This document shows, piece by piece, positions 6,824 to 16,070 of a DNA stretch of 37,251 nucleotides. Source of the DNA: Candidatus Galloscillospira stercoripullorum (GTDB lineage: Bacteria > Bacillota > Clostridia > Oscillospirales > Oscillospiraceae); NCBI GenBank assembly GCA_018715695.1, contig DVLB01000026.1, positions 1 to 37,251 on the forward strand, in the 5' to 3' direction. Every line of letters begins with the position of its first letter. Position 1 is the first letter of the stretch. A program made the translations under genes and the position numbers. The notes beneath the pieces were generated by a model that saw nothing but the letters and a program-made list of their open reading frames with translations, made no database searches and had not been told where the DNA came from.

Positions 6824-8916
6824 CAGGAGAACTCCACAACAAAGGACTGGGCCAGAGAATCGTCAAAGTATACCTCTACCAGCTGGGAGCCCTTTCCGGT
6901 CAGCGTGGGATAGATGGGCGACGGGATGGTGGCGTCGATGGTGCTGGTGTATTTGGTGACGCCCCCCACGGTGATGCGCACCTGAATGGTGCCGGTACGG
7001 CCGGTGGGCAGGTCCACCCGGACGCTCTTGGCCACTTCCGCCGTGGGCTCCTGGGATGTGGCGGGCGGCGTGGTCTCAGGCTCCGGGCTCTCTGTCACCG
7101 GCGGCGTGGTCTCAGGCTCCTGGGAGGGCTCCACATTGGGGTCGGGTCCCAGGCTCACCTGAAGGGTGATGGTGCTCCCCTGCTCCACCTCGGTATCCAC
7201 CGGAATGCTCTGGTAGACCACATAGCCGGCGGGCTGGGTGGAATCGTAAACCTCCGTTATCTCCGGCTTGAGCTTGAGGGTATCTCTGGCGATGCTCTCC
7301 GCCTGCTCTCTGGGAAAGCCCACCAGAAGGGTAACCACGGAGGTCTTGGGCTCGGGACCCATGCTGACCTTGAAGGTCACCTTGTCCCCGGGGAGCAGCT
7401 CGGTCCCGGCGGAAACGTCCTGGGAGACGATGTAGTCCTCGGTGACGGACTCGTCGTACACGTCCTCCCGCACCGCCTCGATGCCCTCGCTGCGCAGCAG
7501 CAGCTCCACCTCGCGATAGCGGCGGTTATAGTAGTCCTCCATGACGAAGTTGTTGGAGCCGGCGCTGACCGTGACGGTGATCTCCAGCTGGCCGGAGCGG
7601 ACAGAGGTGCCTGCATCCGGCTCCTGGTCAATGATCTCACCGGCGGGGAGGTCGCTGACCTCTTCCCTGCTGACGGTGATGGTAAAGGGCGCGTAAGCCT
7701 CCGGATCACTCTGGACCTCTTCGATCTGCTTGCCCGTGAGGGTGGGAACGGTATAGCTGTCGGCGGGCGTGATCATGGGCAGGATGATGGCATTGTAGAG
7801 GAAGTAAACGATTCCGGCCAGGAATACCAGGATGGCGGCCACGGCCAGCAGGGCTGGAACCACGCTGCCCCGATCCGACGAGGCGGCCCCTCGTCCGCGC
7901 TTTCTGTGCCTCACGTCCTCCTCCTCCTCGTCCCTGCGGCGGCGGGTCCCCTGGGTCCGGGGCTCGGAGCGCTCCTGCGCTGCAAGAGCGTCCTTCAGGT
8001 TGTGGGAGCCGCTCCCCTCCAGCACCCGGGTGGGCTCGTCGCTGCCGGAGAGCAGGTCATCCCTGGTGTATTCAAAGCTGATATTGGGGTTTTTGCGAAA
8101 CTCCTCCAGGTCCGCGAGCATGGCGTCGGCCGAGGCGTAGCGCTTGCTGACGTCGGAGGCCATGGCCTTGGTGGTGATGAGCTCCAGGGCCGGAGGAATG
8201 TCTGGATTGATCTCCCGGGGGGACAGAGGGATGGAGTTGATGTGCTGGATCGCCACCGAGACGGGAGAGTCCCCTTCATAGGGCAGGCGGCCGGTGAGCA
8301 TCTCGTAGAGGACCACACCGGCGGAGTAGATGTCGGAGCGGCAGTCGATGTGGCTGCCTCTGGCCTGCTCCGGCGAGATATAGTGCACCGAGCCCAGTGC
8401 CTCCTGGGTCAGTGTGCTCTGGGCAGCGGAGACCAGGCGGGCAATGCCGAAATCGGCCACCTTCACGCTGCCGTCCCGCAGCACCATGATGTTGTGGGGC
8501 TTGATGTCCCGATGGATGATCCCCCGGCTGTGGGCGTGGGAGAGCCCCTTCATGATCTGCGTGATGAAATGGAGCGACTCCTTCCAGCTCAGGGGCCCGC
8601 CCTTCTTCTGCATGTACTGCTTGAGGGTGATGCCGTCGATGAGCTCCATGACGATATAGTCCAGGGAATCGGACTTGGACACGTCGTAGACCGCCACGAT
8701 ATTGGGGTGGGACAGCATGGCGACGGCCTGGGACTCATCGTGGAAGCGGCGGCGGAACTCTGCGTCCTGGGCCAGGTCAGCCTTGAGGATCTTGATGGCC
8801 ACCATCCGGTTGAGGCGGTGGCACAGGGCCTTGTAGACCACGGCCATGCCGCCGGAGCCGATGCGCTCCAAGATCTCATATCGGTTGTCGAGCAATTTAC
8901 CTATGTATTGATCCAC
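6823..8916 (-). CDS. prkC: PASTA-domain Ser/Thr protein kinase
   Basis: A 697-residue membrane kinase of the PrkC/Stk1 type that senses cell-wall fragments through external PASTA repeats. The kinase domain spans about 12-275, with GSGGMAVVYKA, catalytic Lys42, HRDIKPHN at 135-142 and DFG at 155-157. A charged Arg/Glu-rich juxtamembrane region follows, then one transmembrane helix near 350-376 and three PASTA repeats (about 382-585). Beyond these comes a Pro/Thr/Glu-rich linker and a final beta-rich domain of about 70 residues, which is not part of the core family. Start is GTG at 8914-8916, with AGGAGG 9 bases upstream. The phosphatase prpC is immediately upstream (19-base gap) and rsgA overlaps the stop. 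Confidence 0.95.
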   Translation of the reverse strand: MDQYIGKLLDNRYEILERIGSGGMAVVYKALCHRLNRMVAIKILKADLAQDAEFRRRFHDESQAVAMLSHPNIVAVYDVSKSDSLDYIVMELIDGITLKQYMQKKGGPLSWKESLHFITQIMKGLSHAHSRGIIHRDIKPHNIMVLRDGSVKVADFGIARLVSAAQSTLTQEALGSVHYISPEQARGSHIDCRSDIYSAGVVLYEMLTGRLPYEGDSPVSVAIQHINSIPLSPREINPDIPPALELITTKAMASDVSKRYASADAMLADLEEFRKNPNISFEYTRDDLLSGSDEPTRVLEGSGSHNLKDALAAQERSEPRTQGTRRRRDEEEEDVRHRKRGRGAASSDRGSVVPALLAVAAILVFLAGIVYFLYNAIILPMITPADSYTVPTLTGKQIEEVQSDPEAYAPFTITVSREEVSDLPAGEIIDQEPDAGTSVRSGQLEITVTVSAGSNNFVMEDYYNRRYREVELLLRSEGIEAVREDVYDESVTEDYIVSQDVSAGTELLPGDKVTFKVSMGPEPKTSVVTLLVGFPREQAESIARDTLKLKPEITEVYDSTQPAGYVVYQSIPVDTEVEQGSTITLQVSLGPDPNVEPSQEPETTPPVTESPEPETTPPATSQEPTAEVAKSVRVDLPTGRTGTIQVRITVGGVTKYTSTIDATIPSPIYPTLTGKGSQLVEVYFDDSLAQSFVVEFS

Positions 8917-8935
8917 GGTAAAATTCCTCCTACTA

Positions 8936-9667
8936 TCAAGCTTGGAGCAGGACTGCCGTCACATTGTCCGGCGCACCCCGGGAAAGCGCGATGTCCAAAA
9001 GCCGCTGGCAGCACTCCTCCGCCGGCCCGCCGTGGAGGATCTCATAGAGGATCTCCTGATCGGTGACCATGTTGGAAAGGCCGTCGGAACAAAGGAGGAG
9101 AAAGTCTCCCGGCTTGAGGCTCTGCTTATACAGGTCCGCCCGGATATGCTCCTCCGAGCCCAGGGCTCTGGTGATAAGGTTCTTTCTGGGGTGGCTTCTG
9201 GCAGCCTCCGGCGTCAGCTCTCCCCGCTCCACCAGGTCTTCCACCACCGAATGGTCCCGGGTCAGGCGGACGATGCCGCCGTCGGAAACGTGGTAGCACC
9301 GGCTGTCGCCGATGTTGAGGATATCAGCGGTGTCCATCCGGACAATGGCGGCCACCATGGTGGTGCCCATCCCCCGGCATTCAGGATCGGAAAGGGCCCG
9401 CCGGTAGACCGCGTCGTTTGCCTGTTCGGCGCTGTATGCCAGCAGGGCCTCCGCGGTGTCTCCGGGGCTGTCCTCCACCCGCTGGCGCATGGCGCTCACC
9501 AGGGTGTCCACCGCCAGGCGGCTGGCTACGTTGCCCGCTCTGGCTCCACCCATGCCGTCGCAGACCACGCACAGGGCCAGCTCCTGGGAGGGGACGTCTA
9601 CATAGTAGGCATCCTGATTCTGTTGTCTGACGGCGCCTCTGTCCGTGACGCCCCACGCTTTGCTCAT
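8936..9667 (-). CDS. prpC: PP2C-family Ser/Thr protein phosphatase
   Basis: A 243-residue metal-dependent phosphatase that reverses phosphorylation by PrkC. Typical motifs are DRGAVRQQNQDAY near the N-terminus, VCDGMGGARAGNVAS (about 34-48) with the metal-binding Asp, a central GDSRCYHV and the C-terminal LCSDGLSNMV and GAPDNVTAVL, where Asp residues bind Mg/Mn. The ATG at 9665-9667 shares ATGA with the rlmN stop, so translation is coupled. prpC-prkC pairing is universal in Firmicutes. Full length, no membrane segment. Confidence 0.96.
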   Translation of the reverse strand: MSKAWGVTDRGAVRQQNQDAYYVDVPSQELALCVVCDGMGGARAGNVASRLAVDTLVSAMRQRVEDSPGDTAEALLAYSAEQANDAVYRRALSDPECRGMGTTMVAAIVRMDTADILNIGDSRCYHVSDGGIVRLTRDHSVVEDLVERGELTPEAARSHPRKNLITRALGSEEHIRADLYKQSLKPGDFLLLCSDGLSNMVTDQEILYEILHGGPAEECCQRLLDIALSRGAPDNVTAVLLQA

Positions 9668-10728
9668 GGAAGGTCCCTCTTCTCCGCTGGAGATTTTGTG
9701 GTTTTGCCGTCTGCAAGCATCTGTTTCCGGCGCAGCTGTCCGCAGGAGGCGTCAATGTCGCTCCCCAGCTTGCGCCGCACGGTGGCGGTGATGCCCTGGG
9801 CCTCCAACCGCTTCCGGAAGGCGTTGACTCTCCGGCTGGGCTGGTAGGGGCTCTCGGCCACCGGATTCATGGGGATCAGGTTCACATGGCCCCCCGTCCC
9901 CTTGAGATGCTTGGCCAGCAGGTCCGCCTGCCAGTCGTGGTCGTTGACGCCGTCAATGAGGATGTACTCATAGGAAATACGGCGCCCCGTCTGCTCAAAA
10001 TACCGCCGGCAGCAGGCAAACAGCCGCTCCACACCCACTGCCCGGTTGGAGGGCATGATGGCGCTTCTGGTCTCGTCATCGGGGGCATGGAGAGAAACCG
10101 ACAGCGTTAATTGTAACCGAAGGGCGGCCAGTTTGTCAATTTTTTCAGTCAGCCCGCAGGTGGAAAGAGAGATATGGCGCATGCCGATATTCATTCCGTC
10201 AGGGCTGTTGACCAGGGTGAGAAAGCGCAGCACCGTGTCAAAATTGTCAAGTGGCTCGCCGATCCCCATCAGGACGATGTTGGAGATGGGAAGGCCGGAG
10301 TCCAACTGGGTGAAAAGGACCTGATCGAGCATCTCGGAGGGCGTCAGATTGCGCACCTTTCCGGCCAGGGTGGAGGCGCAGAACGCGCACCCCATGGCAC
10401 AGCCCACCTGGGAGGAGATGCAGACAGTATTCCCATGATGATAGCGCATCAAAACAGTCTCGATGCAGTTTCCATCCTTTAGACGCCACAAATACTTGAT
10501 CGTTCCGTCCTGGGCGGATACCTGCTTTCGCTCTACCTGGGGCACGGTGATGTAGCAAAGGCCGGAGAGCTTATCCCGCAGCGCCTTGGAGAGGTTGGTC
10601 ATCTCGTCGAAGGAACGGGCGCCCCGGTGGAGCCACTGAAAGATCTGTTTGGCGCGGAAGGCGCTCTCCCCCTGCTGTTTGAGCCAGGCCTCCATCTCGG
10701 GGAGATCCATGGATTTCAGGTCGAGCAC
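9664..10728 (-). CDS. rlmN: Dual-specificity RNA adenine-C2 methyltransferase
   Basis: A 354-residue radical-SAM enzyme that methylates C2 of A2503 in 23S rRNA and A37 in tRNAs. The radical-SAM cysteines are Cys110, Cys114 and Cys117 (CAMGCAFC); the C-terminal cysteine in DIDASCGQLR is the methyl-carrying residue of the family. I start at the GTG at 10726-10728 rather than the upstream TTG because AAGGAGGTGA, an almost perfect ribosome site, lies 7 bases before it and the product then starts MLDLKSMDLPEM. It follows rsmB by 20 bases and overlaps prpC by four. Confidence 0.96.
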   Translation of the reverse strand: MLDLKSMDLPEMEAWLKQQGESAFRAKQIFQWLHRGARSFDEMTNLSKALRDKLSGLCYITVPQVERKQVSAQDGTIKYLWRLKDGNCIETVLMRYHHGNTVCISSQVGCAMGCAFCASTLAGKVRNLTPSEMLDQVLFTQLDSGLPISNIVLMGIGEPLDNFDTVLRFLTLVNSPDGMNIGMRHISLSTCGLTEKIDKLAALRLQLTLSVSLHAPDDETRSAIMPSNRAVGVERLFACCRRYFEQTGRRISYEYILIDGVNDHDWQADLLAKHLKGTGGHVNLIPMNPVAESPYQPSRRVNAFRKRLEAQGITATVRRKLGSDIDASCGQLRRKQMLADGKTTKSPAEKRDLP

Positions 10729-10748
10729 GCCGTCACCTCCTTTCGCCG

Positions 10749-12086
10749 TCAAAGCTTACGGCGCAGTTTTGCAAAAAAGAACCCGTCCGTCCCATGGCGG
10801 TGCGGCCACAGGGTCAGCATCCCCGCCTCACAGCGGCCCACAGGTCCGGGCAGGGTGAAGCCCTCGGGGACAAAATCCGTCCGCCGGGTCAGGAATCCAT
10901 CCACCACAGCGCGGTTTTCCCGCTCCAGCAGCGTGCAGGTGGCGTAGAGCAGGACGCCGCCGGGGCGCACATAGCGCCCTACGTTATCCAGAATGGCGCC
11001 CTGCACCGCCGGCAGGCCGGAGAGGGGCGCAGGGTCCTTGTAGCGGATGTCCGGCTTTTTCCGGATGATGCCCAGGCCCGAGCAGGGCACATCGGCGATC
11101 ACCAGGTCGAAGCCCCCCTCCCACTCCGGCACGGCCTGTTTGGCGTCCCGGGTCATGGCGGTGATGCACGTAAGTCCCAGCCGCTCCGCGCCGGCGCGGA
11201 TGAGCTGCTCCTTGTGGGGGTGGATGTCGCAGGACACCACCGCGCCCTTGTCCCCCATGGCGATGGCGGCGGCAAAGGACTTGCCGCCGGGCGCGGCGCA
11301 GGCGTCCAGCACCCGCATCCCCGGCTCCGCCCCCGCCGCCATGACGGCCAGGCGGGCAGCAGGGTCCTGGATATAGATGATCCCGTCCCGGAAGGCCTGG
11401 GAGCGCTCCAGGTCCCCGGTGCTCCGCAGCAGCAGGCAGCCCCTCAGCCAGGGATGCTCCTCCGCCTCCATCCCCTCCCGGTGCAGCAGCGCCAGGGCCT
11501 GGGAGACGTCGGAGCGGAGAAGATTGACCTGGGCCATGGTGGGGACCTCCTGGTTGTCCGCCGCCAGAAGAGCCTCCAGCTCCTCTGCATCAGGAAGTGA
11601 GCGGGAAAACTCCTTTACAAGCCAGTCCGGGTGGCTGTACCGCGTTCCCAGGTCCTGGGGCGCCTGAAGGGTGTCCCTGCTGCGCAGCAGATTGCGCAGG
11701 ATGCCGTTGACCACCCCGGCCGCCCTGGGATTTTTTCCGTACCGCCTGGCCAGATTGACCGATTCGTTCACCGCCGCGCTGGGCGGGACCCGGTCCAAAA
11801 AGAGCAGCTGATAGGCGCCAAGGCGCAGGCACTCCACCACCCGTTCCTCCATCTTCTCCAGAGGAAAGTGGGACAGCTGCCCCAGGTAGTGGTCCAGCAG
11901 ACCCTTGTTTTGCAGCACGCCGAAGCACAGCCTGGTGCACAGGGCCGCGTCCCGGCTGTCCAGGGCGGCGTCCCGGATTGCCTTCTTGAGATAGGCGTTG
12001 GACCAGGCCCCCTGCTTCTCGCAGGCGGAAAGGGCCAGGAGCGCCACCTCCCGGGCACTGCCGCCCGATTCCCTGCCCGTCCTCAT
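10749..12086 (-). CDS. rsmB: 16S rRNA m5C967 methyltransferase
   Basis: A 445-residue RsmB/Sun protein that methylates cytosine 967 of 16S rRNA using SAM. The N-terminal 140 residues are the NusB-like RNA-binding domain (RYGKNPRAAGVVNGILRNLL). The Rossmann methyltransferase domain follows, with VLDACAAPGGKSFAAA, DVPCSGLGIIRKKPD (Cys of PCSG) and the catalytic cysteine in YATCTLLEREN. ATG at 12084-12086 overlaps the fmt stop as ATGA; longer frames upstream run into fmt antiframe sequence. Order fmt-rsmB-rlmN is conserved in Firmicutes. Confidence 0.95.
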   Translation of the reverse strand: MRTGRESGGSAREVALLALSACEKQGAWSNAYLKKAIRDAALDSRDAALCTRLCFGVLQNKGLLDHYLGQLSHFPLEKMEERVVECLRLGAYQLLFLDRVPPSAAVNESVNLARRYGKNPRAAGVVNGILRNLLRSRDTLQAPQDLGTRYSHPDWLVKEFSRSLPDAEELEALLAADNQEVPTMAQVNLLRSDVSQALALLHREGMEAEEHPWLRGCLLLRSTGDLERSQAFRDGIIYIQDPAARLAVMAAGAEPGMRVLDACAAPGGKSFAAAIAMGDKGAVVSCDIHPHKEQLIRAGAERLGLTCITAMTRDAKQAVPEWEGGFDLVIADVPCSGLGIIRKKPDIRYKDPAPLSGLPAVQGAILDNVGRYVRPGGVLLYATCTLLERENRAVVDGFLTRRTDFVPEGFTLPGPVGRCEAGMLTLWPHRHGTDGFFFAKLRRKL

Positions 12087-13006
12087 GAGACGTGGATGGG
12101 GTGCCCGCGGAGATAGTCCGCCGCGCTCATGCGCTTGCCTCCGTCGGCCTGGAGCTCGTTGATCCTCAGGACGCTCCCATCGCCGCAGGCGATGCGGATG
12201 CCGTCCTTGCCGGCGGAGAGAACGGTACCGGGGGCGGCGTCGGAGCGGTCCTCGCACACGTCAGTTGAAAACACTTTACACCTTATGCCCCCCAGCTCCG
12301 TCACCGCCACAGGCCAGGGCTGCAGACCCCGCACCTGGTTGTGGAGCTGCCAGGCGGTGCGGCCAAAGTCCATGGGAGAGAGCTCCTTGCTCAGCATGGG
12401 CGCGAAGGTGGCCGCGGCGTGGTCCTGGGGCGTGCGGGCGGCGGTTCCGGCCCCGATCTGGTCCAGAGCCTGCACCAGGGCCTCGCCGCCCAGAGCTGCC
12501 AGCCGGGTGAACAGCGCTCCGGCCGTCTCGTTGTCGTCGATGGCGGTGCTGCGCTGGAGGATGATGTCTCCCGCGTCCAGCTCGGAGGCCATGTGCATGA
12601 TGGTCACGCCGGTCTCACGCTCCCCGTTGAGGATGGCCCAGTTGATGGGGGCCGCTCCCCGGTACTTGGGCAGCAGCGAGGAGTGGACGTTGATGCAGCC
12701 CTTGGGGGGATACGCCAGAATATCATCGGGCAGAATACGGCCATAGGCCGCCACCACGATGAGCTCCGGGTCCAGCTCCTCAATGAGGGCCAGGGCGGTC
12801 CCGTCCCGCAGCTTGGCGGGCTGGTAGACCGGTAGCCCCAGCGCCTGTGCCGCGGCCTTGACGGGGGTGGGCTGCAGCTTGCCCTGGTGGCGGCCCACCG
12901 GCCGGTCGGGCTGAGAGAACACGCCGCATACGGTATGCCCCGCCGCCGCTATGGCCTCCAGGGAGGCCACGGCGAATTCGGGGGTACCCATAAATAAGAT
13001 CCTCAC
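12083..13006 (-). CDS. fmt: Methionyl-tRNA formyltransferase
   Basis: A 307-residue enzyme that formylates initiator Met-tRNA with 10-formyl-tetrahydrofolate. It starts MRILFMGTPEFAVASLEAI and has the signature INVHSSLLPKYRGAAPINWA with the catalytic Asn/His/Asp set, GVTIMHMASELDAGDI, and a C-terminal OB-like tRNA-binding domain (about 205-300). Start is GTG at 13004-13006, overlapping the def stop as GTGA. def and fmt act at opposite ends of the formyl-Met cycle and are nearly always paired. Confidence 0.96.
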   Translation of the reverse strand: MRILFMGTPEFAVASLEAIAAAGHTVCGVFSQPDRPVGRHQGKLQPTPVKAAAQALGLPVYQPAKLRDGTALALIEELDPELIVVAAYGRILPDDILAYPPKGCINVHSSLLPKYRGAAPINWAILNGERETGVTIMHMASELDAGDIILQRSTAIDDNETAGALFTRLAALGGEALVQALDQIGAGTAARTPQDHAAATFAPMLSKELSPMDFGRTAWQLHNQVRGLQPWPVAVTELGGIRCKVFSTDVCEDRSDAAPGTVLSAGKDGIRIACGDGSVLRINELQADGGKRMSAADYLRGHPIHVS

Positions 13007-13503
13007 GACTCTTCCTCTTCCTCCTGTGCCATCATTTCATCCAGTTCCTCGGTGGTATAGAGCTTGTCTGCATGCTCCACGAAGAGATGGCCGTCCAGAT
13101 GCTCCGTCTCGTGGCAGAAGCAGCGGGCCACAAGGCCCTCCCCCTCCGCCTCAAAGAAGGCGCCGTTGCGGTCCTGGGCCCGCACCTTCACATGCATGGG
13201 CCGCTTGACCACGCCCCAGCGGCCAGGGACGCTCAGGCAGCCCTCAAAACCCTCCTGCTCCCCTTCCTGGAGGATGATCTCCGGGTTGATGAGCTCCATC
13301 ATCTCTCCGTCATCGTTCATGACAATGACGGCCCGCCGCAGAATGCCGATCTGCGGCGCGGCCAGGCCCACGCCGTTTGCCTGGGCCAGGGTCTCCTTCA
13401 TGTCGTCCAGCAGGTCGTGAAGGCGGCTGTCAAAGTTGGTGACGGGGTGCGAGGTCTTGCGCAGCACCGGCTGTTCGTCGGTGAGGATTTCACGGATTGC
13501 CAT
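13003..13503 (-). CDS. def: Peptide deformylase
   Basis: A 166-residue metalloenzyme that removes the formyl group from nascent proteins. All three family motifs are intact: GVGLAAPQIG (44-53), EGCLSVP (87-93, metal ligand Cys89) and HETEHLDG (131-138, HExxH). The tail is very acidic (ends AQEEEEES). ATG at 13501-13503 has AAGGAG 8 bases upstream; frames that begin further upstream overlap priA. It sits 17 bases after priA and overlaps fmt. Confidence 0.96.
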   Translation of the reverse strand: MAIREILTDEQPVLRKTSHPVTNFDSRLHDLLDDMKETLAQANGVGLAAPQIGILRRAVIVMNDDGEMMELINPEIILQEGEQEGFEGCLSVPGRWGVVKRPMHVKVRAQDRNGAFFEAEGEGLVARCFCHETEHLDGHLFVEHADKLYTTEELDEMMAQEEEEES

Positions 13504-13520
13504 ATGGATCGCTCCTTTGT

Positions 13521-15995
13521 TTATTCCATGGGGTTGCAGTCCCCGAATACGGAGACGCCCCTGTTTTCCTTGTCGGTCTGCGCCAGTCTGATCAGCTCGG
13601 AGAGCATGGCGCGGATGGTGCGGGAATTTTTGCACATCAGGGTAATGCGGTAGCGGTAGCGGTTGTTCACCTTCATCACGGGGGCGGGGGCGGGCCCCAG
13701 GACCTGATAGGGCGCCTCGTCACTGGCCGCTCCCCGCAGCCAGCTCTCCAGGGTGCGGCGCAGCTTCGTACAGGCCCGCAGGACCGCTGCCTCATCCACT
13801 CCGGAGGCCGTCAGCATAAAAATGTCCCGGAAGGGCGGCATCCCCTGGCAGCGCCGGAGCGTGAGCTCCTGCCGGTAAAAGCTGTCATAGTCCTGGGCGG
13901 CGGCGGTGCGGATGACGTCGTTATCCGGCGTGTAGGTCTGGATCACCGCTCTGCCCCGCTTCTCGCCCCGGCCTGCCCGGCCCACCACCTGGGTGAGCAG
14001 CGAGAAGGTCCGCTCTCCCGCCCGGTAGTCGTCTACATAGAGGCCCTGGTCGGCGGCGATCACCCCCACCATGGTGACGTTCTCAAAGTCCAGCCCCTTT
14101 GCCACCATCTGCGTGCCGATCAGAATGGGAATCCGCTCCCGTTCAAAGCGCCTGAGCAGCTTTTCGTGGGAGTGGGTCACCGAGACCGTATCGGTATCCA
14201 TGCGCAGGATCTCCTGGCCGGGAAACAGCTCCCGCAGCTCCTCCTCCACCTTCTGGGTGCCCACGCCGATGAAGTTCAGACCGCCGCCGCAGTGGGGGCA
14301 GCTGTCCGGCAGCTTTTCCGAGTACCCGCAGTAGTGGCACATGAGGCGGACGTTGGCGGAGTGGTAGGTCAGATAGGTGGAGCAGTGGGGACAGCTGGGC
14401 GCCTGCCCGCACTCTCCGCAGGAGACCATGCGGCTGCTCCCCCGGCGGTTGAGAAACAGGATGGTCTGCTCCCCCGCCGAAAGGTTTTTCTCTATCTCCT
14501 CCTTGAGGGCAAGGCTGATGGAGGTCCCGTTCCCCTGCCGCAGCTCCTCCTTCATGTCGGAAATGAGTACCGCAGGGAGCGCGCGGGTATTGTATCGCCG
14601 GGTCAGGGTGAAGAGGTGGTATACCCTCTGCCTGGCCAGATACATGCTCTCCACGCAGGGGGTGGCGGAGCCCAGCAGCAGCAGCGCGCCATGGCGCACG
14701 CAGCGGAATTTCGCCACGTCCCGTGCGTGGTAGCGGGGCACGTTTTCCGACTTATAGGTGTACTCCTGCTCCTCGTCCAGCACCAGAAGTCCCAGATCCG
14801 AAAGGGGCGCAAACACCGCCGAGCGGGTACCCAGCACCACCCTGGCCTTCCCCGTCCGGATGCGCTTCCACTCGTCGTAGCGCTCTCCCGCCCGCAGGCT
14901 GCTGTGCAGCACCGCCACCTCGTCGCCGAAATAGGAGGCGAAGATCCGCAGCAGCTGCGGCGTCAGGGCGATCTCGGGCACCAGCACCATGGCGGTCTTG
15001 CCTCTGGCCAGGGTCTCCTGGATGAGCCGCAGGTAGATCTGGGTCTTGCCGCTGCCCGTGACCCCATAGAGCAGGGCGGCGGCGGAGCGCCCCTGGGCGC
15101 ACAGGGCATTGAGCCCCTGAAACGCCCGCTCCTGCTCCTCGTTGAGCTGGATGGGAGCGGCGGGTGGGGCCTCGCCCACCTCCACCCGGCGAAAGACCTC
15201 CTCCTTCTCCAGGGTGAGGATGCCGCTCTTGGCCAGCGAACGCAGGGTGGCCCCTGAGGCGCCGGTAAAATAGCACAGCTCCTTGGCCGAGGCGCTGCCC
15301 AGCGCGGCGAGCAGCTCCACCACCGCGTAGCGCAGGGGAGCGATCTTGCGCTTGGGGGTCACCAGGGCCATGGCCTCCTCCGGCGCTATGGCCAGAGAAG
15401 CCACCTGCTGCGTTTTGTCTCCCACGCCCCGCAGCGCGCTGGTCTCCAGGACGAGGATGCCCTTCTCCACCAGGCTTTTCAGAGCGAGGCTGGGGTCTCC
15501 GGTACCAAAGGCGGCGCGGATCTGTCCCCGCTCCGCCTGGCCGCCGCAGGCAAAAAGAAGCTCCAGAATGCGCCTTGCGTGGTCGGACCGCCCGGCGGCG
15601 GCGTACGCGGTCTCCCGGTCCACCCCCGGAGCCACGCGGTAGCGGTCCTGCAGGGAAAAGTACAGCCCCGCCGGGAGCATGGCCCGGGCCGCGTCGTACA
15701 CGGTGCAGAAGTACCGCTCCCGCATCCACAGGGCCAGCTGAATCCCCTCGGCGTCCAGCACCGGCGTCTCATCCAGCAGGGCGAGAATGGACTTCATTTT
15801 TTTGGACGGCTGGGTGGTTCCAAAGGCCAGGATCAGGCCCTCGGTCCTGCGGTTGCCGGGGCCAAACGAGATGAGCACCCGCATCCCCACCTGAGCCAGC
15901 GGCTTGAGTTCGTCGGGAAGCAGGTAGTCATAGGGCTTGTCGATGGCATAGGTCGCGGCGCTCACCGCCACCCTGGCGGTCATCACAGGCTCCAT
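13521..15995 (-). CDS. priA: Primosomal helicase PriA
   Basis: An 824-residue 3'-5' DNA helicase that restarts stalled replication forks. The N-terminal DNA-binding region covers about 1-200. The helicase core contains Walker A GVTGSGKTQ, Walker B-type LDEEQE (the clostridial variant of DEEH), and motifs GSATPCVES and VGRAGRGEKRGRAVIQT. Between them the zinc-binding insert shows eight cysteines in CxxC pairs (CGECGQAPSCPHC, CHYCG, CPHCGG). ATG at 15993-15995 is the annotated start; the ATG four codons later (15981-15983) has GGAG 6 bases upstream and may be used instead. The gene follows the rpoZ terminator by only about 20 bases. coaBC, which lies between rpoZ and priA in Bacillus, is missing. 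Confidence 0.95.
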   Translation of the reverse strand: MEPVMTARVAVSAATYAIDKPYDYLLPDELKPLAQVGMRVLISFGPGNRRTEGLILAFGTTQPSKKMKSILALLDETPVLDAEGIQLALWMRERYFCTVYDAARAMLPAGLYFSLQDRYRVAPGVDRETAYAAAGRSDHARRILELLFACGGQAERGQIRAAFGTGDPSLALKSLVEKGILVLETSALRGVGDKTQQVASLAIAPEEAMALVTPKRKIAPLRYAVVELLAALGSASAKELCYFTGASGATLRSLAKSGILTLEKEEVFRRVEVGEAPPAAPIQLNEEQERAFQGLNALCAQGRSAAALLYGVTGSGKTQIYLRLIQETLARGKTAMVLVPEIALTPQLLRIFASYFGDEVAVLHSSLRAGERYDEWKRIRTGKARVVLGTRSAVFAPLSDLGLLVLDEEQEYTYKSENVPRYHARDVAKFRCVRHGALLLLGSATPCVESMYLARQRVYHLFTLTRRYNTRALPAVLISDMKEELRQGNGTSISLALKEEIEKNLSAGEQTILFLNRRGSSRMVSCGECGQAPSCPHCSTYLTYHSANVRLMCHYCGYSEKLPDSCPHCGGGLNFIGVGTQKVEEELRELFPGQEILRMDTDTVSVTHSHEKLLRRFERERIPILIGTQMVAKGLDFENVTMVGVIAADQGLYVDDYRAGERTFSLLTQVVGRAGRGEKRGRAVIQTYTPDNDVIRTAAAQDYDSFYRQELTLRRCQGMPPFRDIFMLTASGVDEAAVLRACTKLRRTLESWLRGAASDEAPYQVLGPAPAPVMKVNNRYRYRITLMCKNSRTIRAMLSELIRLAQTDKENRGVSVFGDCNPME

Positions 15996-16018
15996 CCTAC
16001 GTTATCGCTCCTCTTCCG

Positions 16019-16061
16019 AAAAAAGCAAGAGCGGAGCGAACGGCGTCGCTCCCTCTCTTGC
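16019..16061 (-). terminator. Rho-independent terminator between rpoZ and priA
   Basis: On the minus strand GCAAGAGAGGGAGCGA (16061-16046) pairs with TCGCTCCGCTCTTGC (16039-16025) with one small internal bulge and a 6-base loop, followed directly by TTTTTT (16024-16019). It is a strong intrinsic terminator, ending only about 23 bases before the priA start. Confidence 0.88.
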
Positions 16062-16070
16062 CATCGTTTC

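Noticed and set aside
14755-14775. PriA Walker B reads DEEQ instead of DEEH
   Set aside because: This variant is, to my knowledge, common in clostridial PriA, and all other motifs are intact, so it is not a defect.
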